A stretch of 64,000 bases of DNA from Siderastrea siderea (taxonomy: Eukaryota; Cnidaria; Anthozoa; Scleractinia; Rhizangiidae): NCBI GenBank assembly GCA_964030785.1, contig OZ034970.1, positions 23,885,935 through 23,949,934 of the forward strand, in the 5' to 3' direction. The translations under genes and the position numbers were made by a program. The notes under the pieces were generated by a model that was not told the origin of the DNA, searched no databases, and saw nothing but the letters and a program-made list of their open reading frames with translations. The number at the start of each line of letters is the position of its first letter. Positions within the stretch are counted from its first letter, which is position 1. Below are positions 44,951-56,768 of the stretch, piece after piece.

Positions 44951-46230
44951 GTTAGTAGTGCCTGTTTTCGCTGGTTACACAAAATAGAGAATAAAAAATA
45001 AATAAATAAATAAATAAATAAATAAAAGCGCCAATGCGATGGATTACTTGACTAAAGATATAACAGGCGGGAATTCTTCTCTTCCACCACTTCTCCACTA
45101 GAAGTTGAGACGATATATGCTGGCGTAAAGGAAAAACAAAAGTAGTTGAGTCGTCAATTCCGCAAAGAAGAATCACGGTTAATTGCGCGCGTGCTTATAA
45201 AAGTCAAACATTTGTACACGGAATAACTTAAAGTACCTAGGGCGAGCTATATTCCAACCAATACGTTACGGTTGTAGATTGCAGATTATTATTTTTTTTT
45301 TCTGGGCACATAATTGCAGATTTTAGTGAATCCTAGTGTACTCTTGCCTAACCCTATTCAGGGCAGGCTTTTTGGAGGGATGCCCCCCCCCCCCCACCCC
45401 TCCCGACAAGAACTTGGCACCAGTTATTTACTGGGAAAGCTGCACAGTACCAGCATGCTAACAGTTTAGCTTCGAGCTCTCTTTCTTGTTATAATGGAAT
45501 TACCCCCTTTTTATTCTTTGCAAACGCCACCCACTTCTGGTTAATGATAAAAACAAGCACAGTATAACCATAATCTGTGTTTTGAACAGGTCCATTTGTT
45601 CCTCAATATAGAGCCACAAACGGCAATATTTGGTTCATAGAGAAAGAGACTGGAGCCAAGATTTTTACCATAGCAACATGACGGTATAAATCATCTTGTG
45701 TGTCTTTCTCTAGGCACAATATCAGCGCCTAGTTTCCAGTCAGTTTCAATTATCTTACTAATTATCTTGCCAATTCTTTCGATCCTTCATTTATAATTTG
45801 CTTCCACGGTGCAACCTGACTTATGACAATAACATTTTCTAATTATCATGTTACAGAAAGGATTTGTCATCCTTCGTTACTTTGAAAGGTTTTGAAATAA
45901 ACTTAAATTTGTTTTCACTTCATAGGCACTTTGTATCCGAGAATATTAAAGCTATGACAACCAAACTTAGAGGACAGATAGTGCGTCTAAAAATTTTTAG
46001 CTTTAAGTTCAGCGGGTGACGATATGATGTGACGTAAGAATTATTTAAATTTTCCCAAACGGTGGCCGTCGTGGATAAGTCATCTTGAATTTTGTATTTC
46101 TTTCCAAAATCTCTTAAGAGCATAAAGTTGTTAAAGGGTGATCAAAATAATGAAAAACAAAAAGATCACTAAAGATATCTAAAAATACAAAAGCTACCGC
46201 AAGAAAATTCACAACAGGAGCATTTACAAA
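44951..46230 (+). other. Intron segment, unit C
   Basis: (AAAT)n at 44995-45025, the TTAA-family remnant at about 45348-45405 with a C run. Lacks the fold-back element of unit A. No gene. Confidence 0.7.
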
Positions 46231-46573
46231 TTTATTTATTACAACATAATGGCCTAAATAAATTGACCCCATTCAAAGCAGACCGCCTTAAAAGAAGAAG
46301 AAAAAAAAAAGCTATCAAGAATTACAAAATATCAATATCAACAGAAAAAAAAAACATTTCTCGAAGATAAGAAGTCCCTCACTCCCTTCTTGAAAGTAGA
46401 AATACTTGATGCTTGACGAACTGAGAGTGGTAACATGTTCCACATATCAACAATCCTGTTACAAAAGCTAAACTTAAAAGTATCAATCCTAGCATAATTC
46501 TTCTTAAGTGTATACCCCTCAGAGAGTAACTTTTAGAATGTCAATAAAATTTAATAAATGGAGCTATGTCTAT
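46231..46573 (-). mobile_element. 5'-truncated non-LTR retroelement, minus strand
   Basis: Found only in unit C; units A and B run 'tacaaattgtgaaaaaaa' through. The minus strand starts in reverse transcriptase coding sequence, passes a stop at 46338 and ends in a short A/T-rich tail at 46231-46245. Confidence 0.75.
46338..46517 (-). pseudogene. C-terminal end of a non-LTR reverse transcriptase, minus strand
   Basis: 59 open codons to TGA: YTLKKNYARIDTF, then FSFCNRIVDMWNMLPLSV and STFKKGVRDFLSSR. It has the same N-R-x-V-x-x-W-N-x-L-P and S-x-F-K signature as 39430-39591, but is a different family by sequence. Confidence 0.75.
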
Positions 46574-46791
46574 AAAAAAAAAAGTGCCTGTCAAAATGTA
46601 GTACAAGTACTTGCTACACAAAGTTGTTCCTAAATAAATTATGAAAAATTCACCGGGTTTGGTGACACAAACTTTTAACAAAAACGTTACAAGCATCCAA
46701 AGTCCTTGCGAGCACCCTCCCCACTTCCGATATATGTCACAGTGGGACATATTCACATTGCTAAGTTTTTCTTTTCATCTTTTCACCCTAG
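46574..46791 (+). other. Intron remainder before MAM exon 3, unit C
   Basis: Matches 28880-29021 and 4620-4839. Non-coding. Confidence 0.65.
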
Positions 46792-46876
46792 ATTACATTC
46801 GAAGGGATTGCAGGATCCTCTTACACTGGAGATATTGCTATTGATGACGTTTCTATTAGCAATGCCACCTGTCAAG
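46792..46876 (+). CDS. MAM domain, last exon, unit C
   Basis: Phase 0 in, phase 1 out. ITFEGIAGSSYTGDIAIDD and VSISNATC, unchanged from units A and B. The donor is gtacgt. Confidence 0.95.
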
Positions 46877-47105
46877 GTACGTGTTATATCACTCAAAGAC
46901 GCAACATTCATGAAGAATTCATTAAATTTCGATAAGGAAGGTAAAAGATGCCAAGGGCATCAACGAAGTTTTAAAATTCCGGTGCACAGAAGGAGATGGG
47001 GGGGGGGGGTATTAAGGTTAAACCCTACTCTCTCTCAAACTGGCTGTTAATGTGCTTTTTGTAAACGATATACATGTTTTTATATACATGAAACATACGA
47101 TATAC

Positions 47106-47163
<58 letters not shown>

Positions 47164-47335
47164 GTTTTGGTGAGCGTATTTATTTACTCTAGTAATTTTT
47201 GCATTGTGCTGCTCAATTTATAATTACGGTAGAGCGGTACCAGTACGAGAAAACAATTTTGATCATGCACAGATGTAATTAACCGTGCATTGTCTACCTA
47301 TCATATTTTTTTTGCTCGTCTGTTATTTTCCACAG
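46877..47335 (+). other. Intron with an (ATT)n microsatellite, unit C
   Basis: G run at 46999-47008 and about 18 ATT triplets at 47108-47163. Otherwise like the A and B introns. Confidence 0.8.
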
Positions 47336-47401
47336 TGCCTCCATACACAACCCCCCGACCATACACGACTCCACGACCATACACTTCTCCAGGACCTTAC
47401 A
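47336..47401 (+). CDS. Pro/Thr linker exon L1, unit C
   Basis: A 66-base 1-1 exon, VPPYTTPRPYTTPRPYTSPG. Joins the MAM domain to the CUB at 48472. Confidence 0.8.
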
Positions 47402-47530
47402 GTAAGTACTACTTCTTTGTGTATCATACCGCAGTTTGTGGGAGGGGAAGGACTTAGTAATCAGAACAGCATTAAATTGTCGCAAGTGTCCTTGCTTTAG
47501 ATTTGCAATGCACACCTGATGATGATGATG

Positions 47531-47563
<33 letters not shown>

Positions 47564-47612
47564 TACGTCATCGTCATCGTCGTCATCGTCATCGCCATCG
47601 TCATCATCATCG

Positions 47613-47646
<34 letters not shown>

Positions 47647-48471
47647 TAATATTTTCACGCTTCCAATTACTTATTGAAACAGTTTCTGATCTTTTGTATC
47701 AACCAAACTACTATAAGCAATTTATGAGGGAAGCGCCATGCGTGTTTCGATAGGGGACTGATATACAGAAAAAGTCAAGTGACATTTTTGGTTTTATTTC
47801 ATTGTATTTTTTGTTTTTGTTTTTGGAAAGAATGAACAAACAGAATGGGATTTTCTTTCGCCTGAAGTACAACAAGTTGGACCAGAACGCTGGTCGCATA
47901 TTGCCTGTAACTTCAAAAAAATGTGTTTTGGAGTCGGGCAAGCACTTTCAGAACAAAACCAAAAAAAGAAAAAAAAAAAAAAAAACAAGGGGAAGAAAGA
48001 AAAAGAAAGAAAGTTATCCGGAATGTTAACAGACAAATTGGTGATTTCCCATAAGTTGTATTTTATGACTGTATCTCGTAGCTCGCTTCTCACTAGTTCT
48101 CCCCATGCACGATCTTTTACGCTTTTGGAGGTAAAATTCCTCTCATTAAGAAGGCGATATGTCCTTACCTGGACACAATGTCTAGCGCACTAGCTAGCGC
48201 TTGATCTACGAAGTGAAAGAAAAAAGACGAATCATTATTGCTTGATAAACTCGCCATGCATACACTTCTTTATATTTGAGAGATAATAGTGCTAATACGC
48301 TACAAAACTGACAAAGTTAAGTTTGGTGAAAGGATGACACTGGTGTGGTCTGTTTCTCGTGAACAAATGCAATTTGCAAACTGAGATATTTTTAAAGTTA
48401 ACTGGGAGACGAGAGAAGAAAAAAAAATGAAACAAAAACTCCTTACTTACGTTTTTGCCTTGCTTTTACAG
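47402..48471 (+). other. Intron before CUB C1
   Basis: An imperfect GAT/CAT and CGT microsatellite at about 47516-47646 and A runs near 47968-47987. No gene. The acceptor is gcttttacag. Confidence 0.75.
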
Positions 48472-48631
48472 TGTGTGGTTCTGTTGTCAACAACATTCTG
48501 AAAAGTCCTGGATATCCAAGCAACTATCCAAACAACATGGACTGTGTTTATCGGATTCCTATTCCATACGGCGTGGCGCTTAATATTTACTTCCAGGATT
48601 TCCATTTGGAGTACTGTTCTTCGTCTTGCAT
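48472..48631 (+). CDS. CUB domain C1, first exon, unit C
   Basis: Phase 1 in, phase 2 out, 160 bases. [37 protein letters not shown] and [10 protein letters not shown]. Because the exon begins TG instead of GC or GT, the junction codon becomes ATG (Met) where other CUBs have Ser. No counterpart exists in units A or B. Confidence 0.93.
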
Positions 48632-48744
48632 GTAAGGAAATAAATGACTTTCCTTTGAGCTTTACCTGGACAGTTGCTTTATCCTTATGGCAAAGAGCCA
48701 GTAAGGTCGCTTAACCTACTGACGCCATTTTTTTTCTTTGGTAG

Positions 48745-48917
48745 CTGTGACTATTTGAAAATTACCAATGAACGTAACCAGACCATTGGTACATACTGTG
48801 GTCAGCGATCTGGACAAAGCATTCGTGTAACTGAGCGCTATGCTATGATATATTTTCATTCAGACGGAAGTGTCAGAGAGAGAGGCTACCTGTTACGTTT
48901 CTCGCAAGTTCCTTACG
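48745..48917 (+). CDS. CUB domain C1, second exon, unit C
   Basis: Phase 2 in, phase 1 out. CDYLKITNERNQTIGTYCG, QRSGQSIRVTERYAMIYF and HSDGSVRERGYLLRFSQ. The intron inside this CUB is only 113 bases, the shortest in the locus. The donor is gtaagt. Confidence 0.95.
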
Positions 48918-50587
48918 GTAAGTACCGCGAGAATGCGTTTTGTTTTGTATTCGCTAATTAAGGAATAATTGCACAATAATTTGTATTATTATTAAAACTG
49001 GACTAGGTATATTGGATTTCTAGCATTTTGATTGGCTGAAAGGAGCTAGGCTATCAGCTCATATACCTGCTGCGACCAAATATGGTCAATGAACATTCAA
49101 CAAGAAAGTGAGCTGAAAGTTTTTCCTCGCGATCAACCCGGCGAGAAAAATGGACGAGAAAAATCACTTGGCAGCGAATTTAAATTAAGCAGAAATTCCA
49201 ACAGCGTTACCAACAAGCATCACCAACAGCGTTGTCTAACACAAGTCAAAATTGTTTGAATAAACTGTGCAGAAATAGAAATTTAAGCATTAAGCGTTGT
49301 GTTTACAATTTATTTCTTTCATCGATCGTCACGTCGATCATTGAAATTGGACAAACGGTGGGTTTTATCAGGAAGGCTTTCCACTTCAAAATATCAAGAC
49401 AAGACATAAAATGAAACATAGTGAAATGGGACAGGAACATTTAATAAAAACTATCACACATTCAGGGCGAGTCGGTGCGAAAATCATGAAGCAGTCTAAA
49501 CAAGTTCTAACAAAAATACAGCTGCAAACTACCAAGAAGGAAGGACGAGATTTTCTTTCAGCTTTAACACGCAAAATTGACACTGGTTTACCTGCCCTCG
49601 TTGTAGCTCTGTGTTCCAACTGGTCCAAATGCTCAGATAGAAATCGGATGCCGTGTAAACTGAGTTGAATCGCTTTTCCAGTTGTTTGAATGTTGTTTTT
49701 ACCATTCTGTCCGCAACCTCTAAACCGAGAACAACTGCATTTTGCACTCTGCGTTTAACAAACTATGATGGTGAATTCTATTCCTCGCTACAGTCATCTT
49801 TGCTTCTGAGCTGCATAGAAATTACCTCATCTTCAAGTTCAAATTTGTTCTGTACTCAGTTCGATCAAACACGCATATGATGGCTTCGTTGTGCGAACAG
49901 ATTACAAACTTGTTCAATTTCAACTCCAGCAGCTACTGTAATATGGTGAAATTGTAAAGCTTCAATCCGCTTTGAAAGATGATTACAACAATGTTTCAGG
50001 AAAAATCAAACATGTACCATATTTCAGAGCCAACAATTAGAATATTTTTTCCAAAACTTGTGCTACTTTGTTTACTTTCGAGCAGTTTTCATTGATTCAT
50101 TCAGCTTTGCAATGAAACGCTGCAACACCTCGCAAGGTTTTGGCGCCTTTTTCGTTCAGTCATGTGATCGATTCCTGTTCCGTTTAAATTTCTTTTCTCA
50201 TTTTTTACGTTCTTTCTTGGTTTTTTTTTTTTTTAATAGTTGTTAAGTTTTTAATAAAACAATTATTCTACTCGGGCTTTGAGGATATCAAATGATTATA
50301 ACCAACTCGGCGCTACGCGCCTCGTTGGTTATCTATCATTCGATATCCAGGGCGCCCTCGTAGAATAATTGTTAATTATATATTAATGTAGGTTTACCCC
50401 ACAGAAGATTGCTTGGTTGGCTAAGTTCAAATATTGGCATAGTTGGCTCGATGGAAAGGTCGGTATTAGGTATACAGAAGAGTGTTAGTTACCAAAGCTC
50501 AGTGCATTAACTTGCAACCGGAGAGCTTGAGGATTTAATCTGTATAGAACCATGTTTAATCAGACTTTCCTTACATTTACGTCACAG
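48918..50587 (+). other. Intron after CUB C1 with an unclassified insert
   Basis: Probably a repeat element covering about 49005-50372 with a hairpin end. Minus-strand ORF pieces such as 49529-49747 (EVADRMVKTTFKQLEKRF) could be remnants of its coding region, but I do not recognise them. Confidence 0.45.
50259..50372. repeat. 114-base near-perfect hairpin
   Basis: 'acaattattctactcgggc' at 50259 pairs with 'gccctcgtagaataattgt' ending at 50372. The arms meet around 'ggcgctacgcgcc'. Both arms carry 'ataaccaac-ggcgc'. Typical of a terminal hairpin or a small palindromic MITE. Confidence 0.85.
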
Positions 50588-50629
50588 GGAGCTCCACAAC
50601 GCCTCCGTATACGACTCCCGCTCAACACA
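50588..50629 (+). CDS. Linker exon L2, unit C
   Basis: A 42-base 1-1 exon, GSSTTPPYTTPAQH. Joins CUB C1 to CUB C2. The acceptor is cgtcacag and the donor gtaagt. Confidence 0.75.
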
Positions 50630-51502
50630 GTAAGTATGGTTGGCTTAATTTCAATTGGATCATTATTCAAACAGTCATACGCTTAGATAAATATTTAGAG
50701 AGGATCACAAAGCAGATGTGCATTAACGCTTGCAAACTTCTTCAGAACCCTTTAATTTTTGTTGTGTACTTTTAATGATGTCTAGTACCAATGTGTTATT
50801 TTAGTATCATCCATTGCGTTGTGTCCTGTGTACACTTCCAGTGATGTGGTGGTCAATTCCCGACCTTTCATGTCAATCAAATTAAAACATCAAACTAAAA
50901 TACCCTTTTCCAATCATTCCTGGTCTGGAATAGACCTTTTTTTTTCAACAGCATGAAGTTAAAAATCAAAAGTCGTTACAGGGTCTTTTTGCAACCGACT
51001 TTAGCAATGCTTTTAGCCGTCAAAAAATGCAAAGAAACCCTTTACTGCCAAGATTACGGCTAATAATGCTGTTTTTATTAAAGTGAAAATCAGTAAAAAC
51101 AGCACCGCTGTTCATCTTGAGCATTTTTTTTAGCTTAACGCAGTTCCTGCTAATAAAACGCGTCAAAAGCAACAATAGTGTATTTAAAGTCACTACAAAG
51201 CAATTGATCCCATTTCTGTACTCACAGAAAAATAAAAGAAAAAGAAAAACAACAACAACAAGGACAATTTCACAGAAATTAATAACAATAACCAATCTGG
51301 TGATCTGTTAAAGTCGGAGAGAACAGAAGTAACTGTCCAAATATTCCGTTGAATTGACGAGGTAAATAGCTAACACAACTGAAACTCAGAAGAGGTGAGA
51401 GTGGAGTAACAGTGTAGGCCGTCATAATTCCATCCCAAAGTTGGGATACACTGATATATATAAATATATTTTTTTCCATTTTTCTCTTTTGCTTTATAAC
51501 AG
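50630..51502 (+). other. Intron before CUB C2
   Basis: Contains the empty site (50874-50900) for the TCGAATCGA element of unit A. Non-coding. Confidence 0.75.
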
Positions 51503-51662
51503 GTTGTGGTTCAGTATTAAATAACAGACTTATAAGTCCTGGATATCCAAGCAATTATCCAAACAACATGGACTGTGTTTACAGGGTTCCTATTCCTCAC
51601 GGCATGATGCTGAACATTCACTTCAACTATTTTGTTCTGGAGGACGATTCAATATTCTGCAG
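51503..51662 (+). CDS. CUB domain C2, first exon, unit C
   Basis: Phase 1 in, phase 2 out. [37 protein letters not shown] and [10 protein letters not shown]. Orthologous position to 7970-8129 with a Tyr to His change in each of two places. Confidence 0.95.
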
Positions 51663-52912
51663 GTAAAATGAAAACCGGCTGACTGCTGATTGACAACATA
51701 CTCCTACCAGGCATTTTTATCTTTTGTGAGCTCTGGATGTGGTCAGGGGCTGGCTGTTTTACGGTCTATATCATCTAAGGAATACAGGATGTTACGTGCG
51801 TAACATCCTCTTTTCCTTTGAGAGGGCATATAATAAGATTTATTGGTTCTCCCAACTTAAAAAGAACGCAAAATTTGACTCATACGTAGTAACAAACCTC
51901 TTCCAAGAAACTCACACATAATACCAAAGACACAAACAAACAGACACACAACCAAATAACAGTCCCACGTACGAGATCTCCTGATTGCTTGACCCAATGC
52001 AAGGTTAAGAGCACCCACTTTAGCAACAAAGTAGAAGTGTTTATGGAAGTTGATCGCTAGTTTAGTTCAAAAACTAAAAATGACAATAAATGACCAGTTA
52101 AGTTGCATAATATATCAAATGCTGCCCTTATGGTGTTTCTTGACCGTCTGAAAGCTTCTAAACAACATTTCAGCTAGCTTTTTTTTTCCGAAACCGTTAA
52201 CCCTTGATTAGGCACACTCATCAAGCGTCTTTGTATCATATCAAAATAGCATATCAAAATGCCTCTTTTCCACTTTTCTTAAAATAAAAAAAAAGTTTCC
52301 ATCCGTGTTTCTTGCATGTTTACTCTTGTTTAAAACAATTACTTCCAAGTATCTCTTGAATAACAATCGCCAATGGACAGATGACGCAAAGGTGAATTGA
52401 ATGTTCAAACACAAAATTTCATTTCAATCGCGTCAGCAAAATCAAGAATGGCACCATGCAAGATTATCATGTAATCAAAATCGGAAATCCACTGTTCTTA
52501 TTTACTCTGCAAGCTTGCCAGTCAACACTAGTAAAAACATAATATGCCTGAACACATAAAAACCTTACGAGAAAAGTAACGCGACTGTACGAATACAAGT
52601 TCCATGGAATTTAAGTTACTAGATTCCGCATCCAAAATGGTGCCCGAAAAAAAAAAAACTTAAGTCACAAAAGTTAGTTGTCTTTGCTCAGATATTAAAA
52701 TGTATTAAAGACATTTGAAATCCATATAGACACATTCATTTGCATCCCTTCCACCTTCATTTAGTTGACTTGCTTTCTAGTTAAGTTTTCCTTATCATTA
52801 CGTTTTGCCATCGAGAGTAAGTATTCACAGAATACTTACTCAGCACGAACGGCATTTATTTAGTTTGAAACAAGATTGTCATTACAAAGGGTCATACGTT
52901 ATATTTTTGTAG
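51663..52912 (+). other. Intron inside CUB C2
   Basis: Matches 8130-10898 without the 8795-10335 element; the empty site is at about 52301. Non-coding. Confidence 0.75.
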
Positions 52913-53082
52913 GTATGACTATTTAAAGATTGCAAACGAGAACCAGGCCATTGGCATGTACTGTGGTCAGCGATCCGGACAAAGCGTTTTTGTAACTGGG
53001 AACTATGCTGTGATGTCTTTTCATTCAGACAGTAGTGTTCAAAAGAGAGGCTTTGAGTTATTTTTTTCTCGTTTCCCTATGG
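52913..53082 (+). CDS. CUB domain C2, second exon, unit C
   Basis: Phase 2 in, phase 1 out. YDYLKIANENQAIGMYCG, QRSGQSVFVTGNYAVMSF and HSDSSVQKRGFELFFSR. Close to 10899-11068. The donor gtaagt is stronger than gtaggt of unit A. Confidence 0.95.
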
Positions 53083-53345
53083 GTAAGTACATCCGAGTTT
53101 TGATTAAAAAATTATCATTTTTTCCCTAAATTAGAAGGTAGTAGTATTATTATTGCTCAACCTTCACAGCCACGTCGGGTACATTTGGCGTGACATGGAC
53201 ATGCCACTTACGACATGGATGCACATTTTAAAAGGTTTTCACCACAAAGTTGTCACAATGTAGTCGTCATTATGCAGCCAGGTATATAGAATTACAGTAA
53301 AACACTTTTTTATGTGTGTTTTTAAAATTTCCATCCTTATTACAG

Positions 53346-53387
53346 GGAACTCCACAGTACCTCCATTCACGACTCCGCGACCATACA
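53346..53387 (+). CDS. Linker exon L3, unit C
   Basis: A 42-base 1-1 exon, GNSTVPPFTTPRPY. Joins CUB C2 to CUB C3. Counterpart of 11525-11566. Confidence 0.75.
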
Positions 53388-54331
53388 GTAAGTTTTGTTG
53401 TTTATTTATCAGTTGGGGGGATGACAAATGTGCGGAGATCCGTGAGTAAATCACTGTGCTTTCAAACCATTGAAGGCACCGACTCAAGATTTCCTAAAAA
53501 GGAACCTTTTTTTCGTGAGCTGTCAACATGCTTGAGATGTTGTGTGGTGTTTTGACATATTTAAATAAGGAGGTTATGTCGAGCAATCATGTTAAACCAT
53601 TTTCAGTGAGTCCATCCATTTTCTAGCCTTTAAGTAGAGTAGCAAACACGTACTGCAAATTTCCAGTGGTTGTTACTTTTGCAGCCGTTCCTTGTCTTCT
53701 AAAATCAGGCTCGATAAGAATTTTCTCCTTATTGTCGCTACTTCCAGTTTTGTTGTTTTACGAATGGCTATCCTTTGATGAGAAGCAGACGGATCTTTTA
53801 CGACCGGAAAATAGGCATTTTAACTCCGTAAACTTTCTAGTGTCTTCTAAGGTGAACCATTGTATCGACTTCCATGCCCCATTCAGACGGGGCTTTCTTT
53901 GGTCTTATGGAACCGGTAGGGTGGTTTCCGCCCTCCCTTAACTCCAGTGTCTCTTGTAACAAAGAATTTAAATTTCAACAAATATATTGAAGAAAAGGTT
54001 AATTCAAGCAGCAAATGAACAAATCGTTTTATTTTACCTCGCATAACAGCCTTTATTTCTAAAGGAAGTGGACGACCTCAATTAAATTCACCTTTATTCC
54101 CTCGCTGCTTATTGTTCTTCTGTTATCCCTCATTTAATTGACATTTTTTAGGGACATAATATTAATACTATATAAAAGTCCAAAGGATAATGAAGGGTTG
54201 AGTGTAATGTGTAAACAAGTCTGAAATGGCAGACGTCACCTCCGGCTGCCATTCAGTTCAGAAGACAGTAAAGAAGACAGCACCTCTATGATAAAATCGA
54301 ACTCATTTTATTATTTTTCTTACTTTAACAG
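53388..54331 (+). other. Intron before CUB C3
   Basis: Matches 11567-12574. Non-coding. Confidence 0.7.
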
Positions 54332-54491
54332 GTTGTGGTTACGTCTTCAATAACACATTGATAAGTCCTGGATATCCGAGCAACTACCCAAACAACATGG
54401 ATTGTGTTTATTTGGTTCCTATTTGGCACGGCATGGCGCTGAACATTTACTTTCAAGATTTTTATTTGCAGCGCTGCTCATCATCCTGCTT
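54332..54491 (+). CDS. CUB domain C3, first exon, unit C
   Basis: Phase 1 in, phase 2 out. [37 protein letters not shown] and FYLQRCSSSC, unchanged from unit A in protein sequence. Confidence 0.95.
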
Positions 54492-54909
54492 GTAAGGACG
54501 TACATGAATTGACAGTTAGTGCACAACGACCAGAGCAGTACAGCAAATTTTTATCAACAAGTGTTAATTTTTATTAGCAATTGTGTTTAATTAAGTCATT
54601 AGTTAGCATTTTCTCACTTTCTGGTGAGGAAGAGAAAAGGTGAAAATCATATGAAATCGCTGCCTCCTTAAACAACGTTCCAGACCGCCAACAGCATAAT
54701 TTAAAAGCTAAAACCATAACGTCAATCCTATCTCGTACACAGCAAAAGAAGCTAGGTGTAAATGCAGTGTATTTTCTAAAACAATGGGAACGCGGCAAAA
54801 TAGCATTTAACCGTCACTTGCCTTGTAAATTAGTACCTCGCTGTGGGTGTGAACTTCCTTGTACGTTCGATAGTTAAGACGACATAAAATATATGATCGT
54901 TTTCCTTAG
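54492..54909 (+). other. Intron inside CUB C3
   Basis: Shorter than the unit A equivalent (12735-13547), lacking the insert at about 13070-13305. Non-coding. Confidence 0.7.
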
Positions 54910-55085
54910 ATGTGACTATTTGAAGATTTCCAATGCGAACAACCAGACCATTGGTAGGTACTGCGGTCTGCGATATGGACAGAGCCTCAGTGTTATTGGT
55001 GGAAACTATGCTGTGATATCTTTTCATTCAGACGGGAGTGTCCGAGCCAGAGGATACCGGTTGCTTTTCTCTTACAGCCATCTCG
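54910..55085 (+). CDS. CUB domain C3, second exon, unit C
   Basis: Phase 2 in, phase 1 out. CDYLKISNANNQTIGRYCG, LRYGQSLSVIGGNYAVIS and FHSDGSVRARGYRLLFSY. This is the last CUB in the window. Confidence 0.95.
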
Positions 55086-55158
55086 GTAGGTTCAGTGTAA
55101 ATGCTTGTATTTGTATCTTATCACTCTTAATCTTGAGTTATTAAGATCTGCGAATAAA

Positions 55159-55190
<32 letters not shown>

Positions 55191-56053
55191 AGAACTGCAA
55201 TAGTTGGAGACACGGAACGTACCCTCAGTACTTGTTGTTTCAAAGTTTTACGAATGGTCATACACAAATTAAAATGCATGCATGAAATAAAACAAACAAA
55301 ATGAGTCAAACTGTTATTGAGCATATGAAATATTTCAAAATATTTTGTCAGGTATTTAGACAGGTATGCAGTCAATGTGATCAGACATGATTCACACTTT
55401 AAGTCAAAAACTGAGTTAGGGTCATCAGGCTTTCCACAGTTGCCAAGTTCGATAGTTTTCGGCAAATTCCCGCAGAGTTATGACTTTTGGGTAGATTTTG
55501 TGCAAATTAGGGCAAAGACCATGCTTTAAGTGTTCTGAGTAGGCTTTAAGCCTAATTACCCAATCCTCACCACATTTGTAGCATACCTTTAAAGCCACGT
55601 GGTCATGTCACTCAAGAAATGACAAGATCCCAGCCAGCCATTTCCTGCCATGAAATCGGCAGGGAACTGGCTCCTTTCAGTAATGAAGGCAGGACCCCGC
55701 CGAACAGGGGGTTTCACTCAATTTAGCTCAAGACTGTGGCCTTGATTAGAAAAACGTGACCAAACCATATCCTATTACTCTATCGTTCTCGCCTTTCAAA
55801 GGATAAAGCAATTATTTTATGATTGTGGTGGAGGGGTAACCATAGAAACCGGTTGTCAAAATGTATTTCAGGTATAAGCGTACAGCTACTGAAAACGGCA
55901 GGTGCCGATAAAATCGTTGTGAAATTCGAAAAATTCAAGAAAAACCTTATGGGGGAGATGGCATCCACCCCCCCCCCCCCCCCCTCTTGTACGCCCGACG
56001 GTTAAGTGGGTCATGGTTAATCAAGCTTGCTTTACTTTTTATTCTTACTACAG
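55086..56053 (+). other. Intron before linker L4, unit C
   Basis: (AAAT)n and (AAT)n at 55154-55190. A C run and 'cttgtacgcccgacggttaa' at 55968-56006 resemble the right end of the 27075 element family. No gene. Confidence 0.6.
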
Positions 56054-56095
56054 GGAACTCCACAGTGCCTCCATTCACGACTCCACGATCAAACA
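56054..56095 (+). CDS. Linker exon L4, unit C
   Basis: A 42-base 1-1 exon, GNSTVPPFTTPRSN. The acceptor is ttactacag and the donor gtaggt. No CUB exon follows; the next exon found is another linker. Confidence 0.7.
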
Positions 56096-56768
56096 GTAGG
56101 TTTTGTTAAAAAAAAATTATCAGTTGATGAGATGGCAAACTGCAAACCGGTGGTCGCAAGAACACAGTTTTTCTTTTCAAATGCAAGAATTTGCCGTAAA
56201 GGACCCGTTGTTTTCGTTTGATACTATTTTGTTCCAGAGCGGCCAAGTAGTATTCTGCCGTTATGTTTTACTTTGGCATCCCCGCCCGCTCTTGTCAGGT
56301 TGCCAGGGCGCTCCTCACCTCGCCCTTCCACACAACAGGCGTAAACAGGGAGTGCGAAGGGGAAGCAAGAAAGTGGGAGGATATTAAAATGGGGGGTCTG
56401 TAGATAAGGGAGAAGGGAACGCCTGCCGCAAACACATCGCCACCTTGCCTAGTTCCTAGGCCTCTTTATTTCGTCGCGGTCGATCCGTTTCGGGTCCCGT
56501 GGTCTGAGCGAATACGTCACCGAAATGGATTGACCGTGAAGGCCTGGGAAAAACTAGGCAACTCGCCATCTACATTTCCGTCCACCGATTTGCAGGTAAT
56601 CTGTCAATACAATCAACAATCGGAAATAGGCATTTGCTTTTCAGCATGACAGACTTCACAACGAAATTTACTAAACAACTCAATGTTCGGCCAGGACGCA
56701 TATCGAGTTAGTAGGCATGATGACTTTTTTTTAACCAAAGAACAACTTACAGAACAACAGACAATTAA
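56096..56768 (+). other. Intron after L4
   Basis: Non-coding. A short inverted pair around 56440-56570 ('gcctagttcctaggcc' and 'ggcctgggaaaaactaggc') suggests a small hairpin insert. Confidence 0.5.
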
